64,000 nt of DNA from an uncultured Pseudohongiella sp. (GTDB lineage: Bacteria > Pseudomonadota > Gammaproteobacteria > Pseudomonadales > Pseudohongiellaceae), in NCBI GenBank assembly GCA_902531515.1, contig CACAEJ010000009.1, positions 1 through 64,000 of the forward strand, in the 5' to 3' direction. Position numbers and translations under genes: made by a program. The notes below the pieces were generated by a model, which did no database searches, was not told the DNA's origin, and saw only the letters and a program-made list of their open reading frames with translations. The stretch's first letter is position 1. Each line of letters begins with the position of its first letter. This document shows, in pieces, positions 17,977 to 26,415 of the stretch.

Positions 17977-19188
17977 GTGAGCGAAAACGACGAACAAATA
18001 GAAGAAAAAGACGAAGGCTCTCCAGAGGCGGTGGAGCAACCTGAAGAAGAATCGGTTGAGTCGGAGGATCTTGAGTCTTCCGAGGCTCCTGCCGAGCCAG
18101 AGGAACAAGAGCCGTCCGAGCCCGTCGAATGCGAGCCCTGTAAAAGTGGTTCACCCGCTTGGATGGCGACGTTCGCAGATATGGCGACCTTGCTGATGGC
18201 TTTCTTTGTGCTCATCCTCTCTTTTGCGCATGTCAACGTTCCTAAGTACAAAGAGGTCAGCGGATCTATGAGATCTCGCTTTGGGGTTCAGGTCTTGGTG
18301 CCGATAGTTGAAGCGCCGACAGCTGATAATATCGTTGCCACCCAGTACCGACAACAAGCCACCGAACCAACTGCGGCCAACGTGCTGGAGGAGCAAAGAA
18401 GTCGAGAGGAGCAACCCCAGGATGAAGAACTTGACGTGGATGATGGGGTAGGTGAATCAGCGACCAACGCGAGAGACATTGAGGAAATTCTCAGGGATGA
18501 GATAGCTGAGGGTCGCGTAGAGGTATCGGTGGAAGATGGTACCGTGGTGATCGAAGCTTTGGATCAAAATGAATTGAGTGAAGCGACGGGAAAGATATCC
18601 CAAGACACTATTTTGCTGCTCTCAAAAATTAGCACCATTGAGTCTGATGCAGACTCGCTAGTGCGGGTTGAGGGCGCTCAGTTTGTATCCTCTGGTCAGA
18701 GTAATGTTGATGAGTCAGAATTTGGCGGCGCATCACAGAGGGCTGAGGATCAACTTGAGCAAATTAGGTCGAATTTGTCTGAGGAGATAACGTCAGGCCT
18801 CGCTGAGGTTTTTAGGGACGGGGAGTCAATAATCATTCGCCTGACTGATCAGAGTGGTTTTGAAAGTGGGTCGGCTAATCTTAGAAACGATTTCACCTCC
18901 CTGCTTGACTCTGTTGGTGACTCGTTGGCCGGGGCCTCGGGCCTGATCCAGATTGAGGGTCACACTGACAATGTTGCGATGAGCTTCGGCAACAGATATC
19001 GAAACAATTGGGACTTATCCTCCGCTAGAGCAGCGAGCGTGGCGGACTACCTTCAGGACGGAGGAAGCATCGCCCCAGGGAGCATGGTCATTAAGGGATT
19101 CGCTGATACTAGACCAATAGCGTCAAATGATACGGCGACGGGTCGTTCCGAAAATCGTCGAATCGAGGTAGTTGTCCTTCCTAACTAG
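17977..19188 (+). CDS. Second PomB-like stator protein
   Basis: Paralogue of the preceding gene: 403 residues starting at GTG 17977, 33 bases downstream. It has a longer acidic N-terminus (about 52 residues, many Glu and Ser), then CEPC, the membrane segment with Asp68 in FAD (AWMATFADMATLLMAFFVLI), a plug-like VPKYKEVSGSMRSRFGV, an extra half-OmpA-like segment (about 165-235) and an intact OmpA domain (IEGHTDN, NWDLSSARA, SENRRIEV). It keeps every residue needed to form a stator with the single PomA, so alternative or mixed stators are possible. Confidence 0.88.
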   Translation: MSENDEQIEEKDEGSPEAVEQPEEESVESEDLESSEAPAEPEEQEPSEPVECEPCKSGSPAWMATFADMATLLMAFFVLILSFAHVNVPKYKEVSGSMRSRFGVQVLVPIVEAPTADNIVATQYRQQATEPTAANVLEEQRSREEQPQDEELDVDDGVGESATNARDIEEILRDEIAEGRVEVSVEDGTVVIEALDQNELSEATGKISQDTILLLSKISTIESDADSLVRVEGAQFVSSGQSNVDESEFGGASQRAEDQLEQIRSNLSEEITSGLAEVFRDGESIIIRLTDQSGFESGSANLRNDFTSLLDSVGDSLAGASGLIQIEGHTDNVAMSFGNRYRNNWDLSSARAASVADYLQDGGSIAPGSMVIKGFADTRPIASNDTATGRSENRRIEVVVLPN

Positions 19189-19191
19189 CTA

Positions 19192-19923
19192 CTACTCCGG
19201 GCAATCCGTAAGGTCTCCCGCGAGGCAATTAGCAACAACACCATCGGCCTCAATTATTTCCTCATCTTCTAATTGGACTGTGGACATCGTCGTAACGTCT
19301 ATGGCTTCTTCAGAACCGTTTTGCTCTGCTATCTTTCCCCACACATACGCGCTGAAGGGTTCGGAGTCGCCGCCTTCGCCGGCTTGCAACATAAAGGCGT
19401 ACATCAATTGCGCAGGGGCATAATTTTTCCGCGCTGCACTAAGGAACAACCTTTTTGCTTCTTCGTAATTTAACTCTGTTCCCTCACCGTTTTCGTAGGC
19501 CAGCCCTAGCATGTACTCAGACTGTGCAAGTTCCTGATCAGCCGCCATTTCAAACCACCTGAAGGCTTCGATCAGATTTTCAGCAACACCGTATCCATGA
19601 TGGTAGAGCATGCCCATGTTATGTTGAGCCTCCGCTAGACCGTTGTCGGCCGCCTGTCGGTACCAATTCATTGCGAGCAGGTAATTTTGTGGGACACCCA
19701 ACCCCTCCTCATACATATATCCGACGTTATTTTGTGCCTCAGCACTACCAGCTTCCGCCATGGGCAACCAAGCTCTAAGAGCTGTGGCGTAGTGACCTCT
19801 GTCCTTCGACGCGAGGCCAGACTCAAATCTGTCCTGCTGAGCAAAGCTCTGAGTATAAATAACGGCCGCCGTTAGCATGATGCAGAAAAGCGCAACTATA
19901 TTTTTTCCTCTTACAGTCAACAC
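19192..19923 (-). CDS. Periplasmic Sel1-repeat protein
   Basis: A 243-residue protein with a signal peptide (hydrophobic about 10-25, ending SFAQQ). Residues about 55-175 contain three to four Sel1-type helical repeats (pattern AQNNVGYMYEEGLGVPQNY, then A-WYRQAADNG). Sel1 repeats mediate protein-protein contacts. Vibrio MotX, which recruits PomAB to the motor, is also a Sel1-type periplasmic protein, and this gene converges on pomB-2 with a 3-base gap. A MotX-like role is an inference, not shown. Its start overlaps the end of the ClC gene by one base, so they probably share a transcript. Confidence 0.8.
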   Translation of the reverse strand: MLTVRGKNIVALFCIMLTAAVIYTQSFAQQDRFESGLASKDRGHYATALRAWLPMAEAGSAEAQNNVGYMYEEGLGVPQNYLLAMNWYRQAADNGLAEAQHNMGMLYHHGYGVAENLIEAFRWFEMAADQELAQSEYMLGLAYENGEGTELNYEEAKRLFLSAARKNYAPAQLMYAFMLQAGEGGDSEPFSAYVWGKIAEQNGSEEAIDVTTMSTVQLEDEEIIEADGVVANCLAGDLTDCPE

Positions 19924-21656
19924 TAGGCCCTCCCTATTTTAGAAACTGTGTCTTGAACGTCTATTACCGCCTGAAAAATACTGCCCTCAGACACAACAGC
20001 TTTTAAACATTTTTTATCGCTTGATAAAATAGGGATACTTTCTCCAACAAAATCGATGGTCTTAGACATGGCGGTTTGAAGCGAGTCATCTTCTTGTAAT
20101 GTTATCGAATCTGTTAGTAGGAACCCCATTATATTGTTATTGGATGCGGAAATAGCACCGAAAATATCAAGCTTACCCATATACTCGCCGGCCTCGTTCA
20201 CCACATAGCTCTCCACCGAACCGGCGTCTTTCATTTTTTTATAGGCGTCGATACCGCTGGTGTTCGTATCCAACCTTACATAAGCAGTTTCAACACAACT
20301 TGTCACGAGCCTTTGGCTGAGGGCTATTGATTCTCTTCCTTGGCGCATGTCTATGCCGCGGTCAAGTAATTGCCTGTCGAAGAAAGAAAGACCGAATAGT
20401 CTGTAGGTCACTAAGCTTGAAATAATAACCGCGACCATGGCCGCGACGCCATACTCATAAGATCCTGTGAGCTCTACTACTATGAGAACGCTGGTAATTG
20501 GTGCGCCGATCACCGCGGCAGCTACAGCAGCCATTCCAGAAATAATAATCACTTGGGAAAGATCAGTATAGCCGATCGTCGCAAAGAAACCTGCAGCCAA
20601 TGAACCAGTAGCGACACCAATAAACAAGGCCGGTGAAAATATTCCACCAAAAAGTCCGAACCCGATACATAAAGCTGTCATGGAGATTTTGGCAGCCAGC
20701 AACATACTAACCTTGGTGAACGAAATATTGCCGGCTATTAGATCGTTTATTGGTCCAATCCCGAGTCCTAAAATTTCTGGAAGAAATACGCCAACTGAAC
20801 CACAAATTAGCGCTGCGATAAAAGGCAAAAAGATTTTGTAGCGCTCGTGCCTTGCCGCGAAGCGGTTGGCCGTGCGTAAGGCGTACATAAAGCTCACGGT
20901 TATAATGGCAAAGATCGGGCCTAGTAAGATCAAGATAGGAAGAATTTCATTAAGCGGTGGAACACGTTGAGTGAGATCAAAGAGGACCGGCGCATTTCCA
21001 AAGAAGTACGCACCAAACGCGCTAGCACTGAAAGAGGCAACAGATATGGGGGCAATAGCTCGCAGGGAGAAGTGCCTTAAGATTGCCTCGTGAGCAAAGA
21101 TTATCCCGGCTAGTGGGGCATTAAAGCCAGCAGAGATAGCTGCCGCAACTCCGCAGCCGATAAATATGTCAGGATTCATTCGGAGTTTAAAAGAATTTTT
21201 GATGAACAGGCCGATTGTCGATCCAAAATGCACGAGTGGTCCGTACTGACCAACCGACCCGCCACCGCTGATAACTACTAGCGAGGCGAGTGTTGAACCG
21301 AGACCTTTTCGTGTATCTATCTGCGGGTTCTCTCTGTGCGCCACGTAGATCGAGTCGGCTATACCTTCCCAGTTTCGTATGTCTAACCACTTACGAATCA
21401 GGCTTATAATTGTCGCTGCAAGAAGCAGAGAAGCGATGCTAGATAGAGAGTACGCAGAGCCTCTGAAACTAAAGTTGAATAAAGAGAGCGAGGTGCGATA
21501 TTCGGTGGCGAGTAGCACCACGTGAACAAAACCATTCGCAGTGAGCGCCATCAGCATTCCAATAGCAGTCCCACAAATAATGATGCTAATTAATTCAATA
21601 ACTATATTTTTGGTCGCCAGCATAAAATTCCATAAAGGGGAAATCTCATTGGGCAA
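19923..21656 (-). CDS. ClC-family chloride transport protein with CBS domains and altered gate
   Basis: A 577-residue ClC protein: about a dozen hydrophobic segments to residue ~425, then two CBS-like regions. The conserved GGIFSP (337-342) and the inner selectivity region are recognisable. The gating motif GREGP of classical ClC is GQYGP (136-140), so the gating glutamate is replaced by Tyr138. The internal proton glutamate pair is E190-A191, so the second Glu is lost. The GSGIP motif is also not kept. By family knowledge this favours uncoupled anion conduction rather than Cl-/H+ exchange. I recall a bacterial subfamily with GQYGP, so the change may not be unique. Confidence 0.9.
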   Translation of the reverse strand: MPNEISPLWNFMLATKNIVIELISIIICGTAIGMLMALTANGFVHVVLLATEYRTSLSLFNFSFRGSAYSLSSIASLLLAATIISLIRKWLDIRNWEGIADSIYVAHRENPQIDTRKGLGSTLASLVVISGGGSVGQYGPLVHFGSTIGLFIKNSFKLRMNPDIFIGCGVAAAISAGFNAPLAGIIFAHEAILRHFSLRAIAPISVASFSASAFGAYFFGNAPVLFDLTQRVPPLNEILPILILLGPIFAIITVSFMYALRTANRFAARHERYKIFLPFIAALICGSVGVFLPEILGLGIGPINDLIAGNISFTKVSMLLAAKISMTALCIGFGLFGGIFSPALFIGVATGSLAAGFFATIGYTDLSQVIIISGMAAVAAAVIGAPITSVLIVVELTGSYEYGVAAMVAVIISSLVTYRLFGLSFFDRQLLDRGIDMRQGRESIALSQRLVTSCVETAYVRLDTNTSGIDAYKKMKDAGSVESYVVNEAGEYMGKLDIFGAISASNNNIMGFLLTDSITLQEDDSLQTAMSKTIDFVGESIPILSSDKKCLKAVVSEGSIFQAVIDVQDTVSKIGRA

Positions 21657-21698
21657 AGCAATACTATTCTTAATCTATAGTTATTTATCGTCATATAG

Positions 21699-21744
21699 AG
21701 GTTAAAACTGACCCTAATACTGACTTCAAGGCCAGTTTTAACCT
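21699..21744. terminator. Hairpin between the flaG-like gene and the ClC gene
   Basis: AGGTTAAAACTG (21699-21710) is the perfect reverse complement of CAGTTTTAACCT (21733-21744), with a 22-base loop. It lies in the 128-base gap after the end of the leftward flagellin/flaG cluster. No U-run follows on either strand, so it may be a 3' stability hairpin or a weak or factor-dependent terminator rather than a classical one. Confidence 0.5.
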
Positions 21745-21784
21745 TCTATCTATCGGTAGTTCTATTTTCTAACAGCTAGTTATA

Positions 21785-22219
21785 CTAATACCTGTCGTCA
21801 AATAGAATACCTTTTAGTGCCTCTAGATTATGCGCTACCTTGAGGATGGCATCGCTCGGAATCTGCTTAACTACCTTGCCAGAGTCCTTATCTAGAACTG
21901 TAACCAAAAAACGATTCGTAACTTCATCAACTGAAAATTGTAGGTCTCTCGACCTCATTTTCATCTCCGAGTTCAAAGACTCCGAAATTTCCTTGAGTCT
22001 TTCACGAATCATTTCGAGATTATTCGACGCAACTAATCTCTTCTCGGCCATTAGTGCGGTGGCATCGGGAACCTGAAGATCAGATCTTATCTTGTCGGCT
22101 GGGTCTGGCTTTTGTGCTTTTTCCAGTCTCGTTAAGTAATCTGATGTCAGGCTCTCGTTCCGAGCACTCTTTGGCGTAGGTCTCAGCAACGTCGAGGGGT
22201 CTACCGTGTTGTTATCCAT
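21785..22219 (-). CDS. FlaG-like flagellar protein
   Basis: A 144-residue protein. The C-terminal 65 residues show the FlaG pattern: a helix with many charged residues, then LQFSVDEVTNRFLVTVLDKD followed by SGKVVKQIPSDAILKVAHNL. FlaG-type proteins affect filament length and are usually encoded beside flagellin, as here (40 bases after the flagellin-like gene 22260-23180). A ribosome-binding site AAGGGGA precedes the ATG. The N-terminal half is low in conservation. The exact role is not settled in the family. Confidence 0.85.
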   Translation of the reverse strand: MDNNTVDPSTLLRPTPKSARNESLTSDYLTRLEKAQKPDPADKIRSDLQVPDATALMAEKRLVASNNLEMIRERLKEISESLNSEMKMRSRDLQFSVDEVTNRFLVTVLDKDSGKVVKQIPSDAILKVAHNLEALKGILFDDRY

Positions 22220-22259
22220 ATGTTTTCCCCTTGAGTTTTAATGACACAACCATAACCCC

Positions 22260-23180
22260 CTATTTAAGCAGAGTCAAAACGGTTGCGGTCCTAGCGTTGG
22301 CTTGAGCGAGTACAGCGGTCGCTGCCTGAGAGATAACTTGCTGTGCCGCCAACTTGGCTGTATCAACCGCATAGTCAGTGTCGCCAATAAGCGAAGCTCC
22401 AAGCTCTTTGGCAACAGCGCCTCCAGCCGTTGCCTCAATCGCGAACTCAATGGACTTGATATCGCCTGCGACCTCTCCCACGGATGCCCCTAGGTATGCC
22501 ACTATGTTATCGAGCTTTGCTCTCGACAATTGGGCATTAGCAGCGGTGGTGATATTTTCCTGCATAGTAGCAGGAATTGGGGCCGCTGCGGCGACCGCGG
22601 TGAGGCTCATTGCGGTACCGCCGCTGTTAGCTGCACCAGCCGATGACGCACCACTTGCGATTCCAGCACCATTAGCTGCCTGTGCGTCGGGCTGCCAATC
22701 GTCAACGGTGATTGTGATATCAGCCGCACCCGCCGACTCACCCATCCTGATTACCAGGTCGGTTCCCGTCATCACAGCAACACCATTATAAGCCGTATTG
22801 TCTGCTAGCCGGTTCCATTCGGTAAGCAGCGCACCAAACTCAGAGTCCATTGCATATCGGTCGTGCGCAGGGACTATGGTATTAGACGCGGCGACTGCTA
22901 GCTCTTGCATGCGCACAGCCATCTTATGAATCGTCATACCTGTAGCTTCGACGAGTTTCATTCTTGCCAGTCCACTATTCAAGTTCGCTAACGCGGTCCT
23001 TGATTCTGCGGCCTCTATGGTCATGTTTGTATACAGACCATAAAGGCCAGCGTCGGCGTGTCCTGCACCTACTTTCGCGCCGCTTGAGATCCTTGCCATG
23101 GTCTTATCCATGAGCCTCTCATTTGAGTTTATAACGTTTGCTGCAGAATGTGCTGCGTAGTTATAGTTTACTATAGACAT
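22260..23180 (-). CDS. Divergent flagellin-like protein (D0/D1 retained)
   Basis: A 306-residue flagellin homologue. The C-terminus (DTAKLAAQQVISQAATAVLA) is flagellin-like and the N-terminus has the coiled D0/D1 pattern, but it opens MSIVNYNYAAHSAANVINSN. The usual DDPAGLA loop is replaced by HADAGLYGLYTNM. The centre is alanine, serine and glycine rich with a short D2/D3, and carries the local signature DDWQP shared in form with the other flagellins here. SD AGGAGT lies 7 bases before the ATG. Its 196-base upstream gap contains the AGAGGTCAG tandem array (23238-23311). Confidence 0.85.
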   Translation of the reverse strand: MSIVNYNYAAHSAANVINSNERLMDKTMARISSGAKVGAGHADAGLYGLYTNMTIEAAESRTALANLNSGLARMKLVEATGMTIHKMAVRMQELAVAASNTIVPAHDRYAMDSEFGALLTEWNRLADNTAYNGVAVMTGTDLVIRMGESAGAADITITVDDWQPDAQAANGAGIASGASSAGAANSGGTAMSLTAVAAAAPIPATMQENITTAANAQLSRAKLDNIVAYLGASVGEVAGDIKSIEFAIEATAGGAVAKELGASLIGDTDYAVDTAKLAAQQVISQAATAVLAQANARTATVLTLLK

Positions 23181-23237
23181 TAAAATTACTCCTAAGTGTC
23201 TAGTTGATTTAAGAGCTATTAAAACAGCTCCACGTGT

Positions 23238-23311
23238 CTGACCTCTGACCTCTGACCTCTTTTACACCTCTGACCTCTGACCTCTTTTACACCTCTGACC
23301 TCTGACTCCTG
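23238..23311 (-). repeat. Tandem AGAGGTCAG array upstream of a flagellin-like gene
   Basis: Read on the minus strand (sense for the gene at 23180), this is a run of AGAGGTCAG-type heptamers. On the plus strand a 25-base unit (ACCTCTGACCTCTGACC plus TCTTTTAC) occurs perfectly twice in tandem (23241-23265 and 23266-23290). A third partial copy follows at 23291-23306. Each unit contains two or three overlapping CTGACCT heptamers. The array is intergenic and ends about 58 bases upstream of the start codon. A small hairpin GAGCT-N8-AGCTC lies between array and start. The repeat resembles multiple Shine-Dalgarno sequences. Confidence 0.9.
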
Positions 23312-23376
23312 TTTAAAACCTGATGGTACTTATTGTTTGCTTGAAAAATTTATATACTCATAATTTTGGATCACCT

Positions 23377-24318
23377 CTAACGCAAGAGCTCGAGAAACAT
23401 CTGCTGGGATTGATTTGCCTGAGCAAGCATCGCAGTCGCAGCTTGCGAGATGATCTGTGCACGGGTTAGCTTAGTTGTCTCATACGCATAATTTGTATCC
23501 TCTATTCTGCTGTACCCCTTTTCTTTTTCTACAGCCACCTCGCTCGCATTATTGGAGGCATGCTCTAACCGTTTTATGTAGGCCTCGTACTGAGCGATTT
23601 CAGCTACCGCGCCAGCAATAGTTTGCTCTAGCTTTGTGAAAGCATTAGAGGCCGCTGTTTGAGATTGAATATGACTTAGCGATCTTGAATTACCCCTTGC
23701 TGGTGTATCTATGTTGTTCAAGGTTCGTGCGAAGCTCCACCCGCGTGCCGTGCTCAAATTTGCATCATCGGTGACGGCTGCTGTTGCACCAGTAACGTTC
23801 TGGTTTGCAGTTGAATCGGCTGGGTTCCAATTCTTGAATGTCATTGTTATTGAGTTGTCGCTGCCCCCTCCTAATCGCGTAACAAATGAATTAGTAAAGG
23901 TGTTCATTCGAGTTACTCCGCTATTCCACGAGGCATTTGCCGCCATGCCAAACCAGGCTTTTCCAAAAACGTTGAACTGATTGTCCATCTCGAATCGTTG
24001 CTTGACATCGAAAATCTGATTAGAAGCCCTATGAGCTAGAACTTTCATCTCGCGTAGTACGTTAACGATAACTCGACCAACTTCTGAATAGCCCTGAAGC
24101 ATCGCGATGACGTTATTAGCATTACTTGCCGCTTGTCGCTCGGTTAGTGCCCCTGATTTAATTCTGGCTGTCATCGATAGGCCGGCAGGGTCGTCGGAAC
24201 CCGCATTGATTCGCTTGCCGGAAGACAGTCGCTCCATCGATTTGTCCATATCTAGCGATGCCCGGCGTAAAGCGTTCTGGGCTATCAAGGCTGGAATATT
24301 TGTTTTGATTGAGCTCAA
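23377..24318 (-). CDS. Flagellin (TTG start)
   Basis: A 313-residue flagellin with canonical ends: SSIKTNIPALIAQNALRRAS, ERLSSGKRINAGSDDPAGLS and the C-terminal AQIISQAATAMLAQANQSQQ. The middle (D2/D3) is short, with FKNWNPADSTANQNVTGA. The start must be TTG at 24318-24316: it gives the standard N-terminus, has AAGGAGA 9 bases upstream, and no ATG is available nearby. The next gene upstream ends 78 bases away, so it is probably part of the leftward operon. Confidence 0.93.
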   Translation of the reverse strand: MSSIKTNIPALIAQNALRRASLDMDKSMERLSSGKRINAGSDDPAGLSMTARIKSGALTERQAASNANNVIAMLQGYSEVGRVIVNVLREMKVLAHRASNQIFDVKQRFEMDNQFNVFGKAWFGMAANASWNSGVTRMNTFTNSFVTRLGGGSDNSITMTFKNWNPADSTANQNVTGATAAVTDDANLSTARGWSFARTLNNIDTPARGNSRSLSHIQSQTAASNAFTKLEQTIAGAVAEIAQYEAYIKRLEHASNNASEVAVEKEKGYSRIEDTNYAYETTKLTRAQIISQAATAMLAQANQSQQMFLELLR

Positions 24319-24396
24319 AAGAGATCTCCTTAATAAATTTGGCGCTGCTAAAAGTAATATTGCTAACAGCTTCTTACATAGATTTAATTGTTCCGA

Positions 24397-25329
24397 TTAA
24401 TTCAGCAATACTTGCAGCTTGGGTTCGCTCTGATCAAAGAGTGAAAGAACGGTCGATGTCTGATCTTTCAAAAATTTTGAGATCGAAAAGTTTGCGACAT
24501 CCACCGCTCGCTCTGGGCTGGCAATCTGTCTGTTAGCGATGAGAGTTCTTAAATTTTCCTTCTGTGAGCTTTCAGCATATAAGTTTAGTTCGCTGAGGTA
24601 GGCCGTGAGTCGTTTCCTCTCGCTCAGGATCCCGTCCATTGCACGGTTTAGTTGCAGTAACGTGTGTTTCTTTAGTTCTTCAGTATGGGTATGTAGAAAT
24701 CGATCTTCAGCAAGACCAGAATACATTGCGGCATCCCCGTAGACATGGCTATCGGTGCCGGCTGATTTATTAAGATCAGGTAGGTTAGGGGTGCTGGGTT
24801 CAAGTTCGCCTGATGTGTCAACTGCAGACATAGGGTCGAAAGACTTTAGCTCAATTTCGAGACTTTTATTTGATTTTGGCTCCATTTCAGCGTTAATTTT
24901 CATGGTCGTCGTTTCCTGGTTTCCCTCCCCACCGCCAATCATGTAATTTACGCCGTTCCAGGAATAGTTGTTTGCAATCTCTCTTATCGATTCCTGAAGT
25001 TTTCTCATGCAGCCGCAACCACTCTCTCCAAGTGCCTTTGCCTTCATCTGATTTAATTTGTCGGAGATGTCTGCCGCGGAGGAGTCGATTGATTGGACTA
25101 ACGCCGTGGCGTTATTTATACCCTGCGTGGTCTTCTCAAAAGTTGTGGCCGAATTAACTGCGACCATATCAGCTGCAGCTTTGATGCTCGTCTCAACGCT
25201 TAAACTGGAAGTTGATAATCGAGTCGCGGGCGTGGCCTTGATAACCGGACTAATAGGTTGCTGGTTCTGAAAATTAAAGAAGTTATAGCCGGCTGTGTTA
25301 TTGGTTGTTTCTGGTATCGTATTCATCAT
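24397..25329 (-). CDS. Highly divergent flagellin-like protein
   Basis: A 310-residue protein related to the next flagellin (25370-26374) through the central block STPNLPDLNKSAGTDSHVYG and YSWNGVNYMIGGGEGN. The classical flagellin N-terminus is absent; it opens with MNTIPETTNNTAGYNFFNF. The C-terminal D0 helix is also altered (ends SEPKLQVLLN). A CGC motif lies near residue 107, and cysteine is rare in flagellins. Loss of the N-terminal D0 pattern suggests that it may not polymerise normally, so it could be a minor filament component or a degenerating copy. The frame is intact. Confidence 0.8.
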   Translation of the reverse strand: MMNTIPETTNNTAGYNFFNFQNQQPISPVIKATPATRLSTSSLSVETSIKAAADMVAVNSATTFEKTTQGINNATALVQSIDSSAADISDKLNQMKAKALGESGCGCMRKLQESIREIANNYSWNGVNYMIGGGEGNQETTTMKINAEMEPKSNKSLEIELKSFDPMSAVDTSGELEPSTPNLPDLNKSAGTDSHVYGDAAMYSGLAEDRFLHTHTEELKKHTLLQLNRAMDGILSERKRLTAYLSELNLYAESSQKENLRTLIANRQIASPERAVDVANFSISKFLKDQTSTVLSLFDQSEPKLQVLLN

Positions 25330-25369
25330 AAGTTCTCTTATAAGTACTCTTTCGTTTTCCTTATTGCTG

Positions 25370-26374
25370 TTAATTTAGTAGTTCAAGAAGGTCTGACCCT
25401 TTTCGATTAATCTGAGTAAGCATGGCCATCGAGGTCTGCTTTAATATTTGTCTCTTTGAAAATTCAGCTATTTGACTCGCGACGTCAGTGTCCTCGATCT
25501 GGCTTTTACGGACCCGAGTATTCAAAATCTCGCCGGACACGTTATCAGCCATATGACTGAGTCGACTTAAAAAACCTCCAAGCCTAGCCCTCTCGGCGGT
25601 TAAGCCGTCTAATGCTCTATCTAACTGAATTATTGTGTGATCAATTGCGTCGCGGTTATCGCCATGAAGGTGTCCTTCTTTATAGGGCGCACCTGTGTTT
25701 GGACGCCCATATCTTCCCTGGCTCCCGTGGAATAGGGCGGCATCTCCGTATACGTGAGTGTCCGTTCCGGCACTTTTATTAAGGTCGGGCAGGTTGGGTG
25801 TGTCAGGATCTCCCCAGAACAGACCATCACGATCTATAGCGGAGTGAGGGTGGAAAGATTTCAGTTCGATTTGGATAGTATCTGAAGTATCGGCCCCTCC
25901 CGCATTGAAGGCAAAATTTAAGGTGGTAGTGGTGTGGTTATTTTCTCCCCCTCCAATCATAAAATTCTGACCATTCCATAAATGACCATTTACCATATCA
26001 ATAATTCCTTCCTCCGCTTGCTGAAAATAATCACAGATCTTTCCCTTGTCTCCCCAATAAGTGTTCTGTAATAGATCGCTCTCACTCATGGCTACGTTTC
26101 TCATGCCGATTAGCGAGTTTTGAATATTTGAGGCAGTCACATCAATGGAACTGATAAGGGAGATAGCATTATTGATATTTCGTGAAGCCATCTCTAGGCT
26201 TCGCAATGCTGCAGTGTTTTTGCTGCTCTGTACGTAGACAGAAGAATTGGGGCTACCAACCGAAAGCTTCTTGCCGGTTGATAATTGCTCCATTGATTCA
26301 ATGGAACGAAGGTTATGCATCCGGAGCGCATTATGTGTAGAAATTGCAGCTATGTTTGTTCTGATAGTATTCAT
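25370..26374 (-). CDS. Flagellin with unusual central domain
   Basis: A 334-residue flagellin. The N-terminus MNTIRTNIAAISTHNALRMH and the C-terminus (KQTSMAMLTQINRKGSDLLE) fit flagellin, but the DDPAGLA loop is GSPNSSVYVQS, as in divergent copies. The centre has LKSFHPHSAIDRDG and TPNLPDLNKSAGTDTHVYGD, shared with the 24397-25329 gene, pointing to duplication of this pair. It lies 40 bases upstream of that gene and 41 bases downstream of the next flagellin, so it is operonic. No clear Shine-Dalgarno sequence precedes its ATG. Confidence 0.88.
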   Translation of the reverse strand: MNTIRTNIAAISTHNALRMHNLRSIESMEQLSTGKKLSVGSPNSSVYVQSSKNTAALRSLEMASRNINNAISLISSIDVTASNIQNSLIGMRNVAMSESDLLQNTYWGDKGKICDYFQQAEEGIIDMVNGHLWNGQNFMIGGGENNHTTTTLNFAFNAGGADTSDTIQIELKSFHPHSAIDRDGLFWGDPDTPNLPDLNKSAGTDTHVYGDAALFHGSQGRYGRPNTGAPYKEGHLHGDNRDAIDHTIIQLDRALDGLTAERARLGGFLSRLSHMADNVSGEILNTRVRKSQIEDTDVASQIAEFSKRQILKQTSMAMLTQINRKGSDLLELLN

Positions 26375-26415
26375 AGTTTTTTATCAGTTAGAGTGACGTA
26401 TCTAAGAGTCTTAGC

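Noticed and set aside
22378-22791. A 137-codon frame on the plus strand
   Set aside because: Antisense to the Ala-rich centre of a flagellin-like gene; its low-complexity composition mirrors that gene.
23241-23311. CRISPR-like repeats of 25 bases
   Set aside because: The copies are directly adjacent with no spacers and no cas genes lie nearby; this is a simple tandem repeat.
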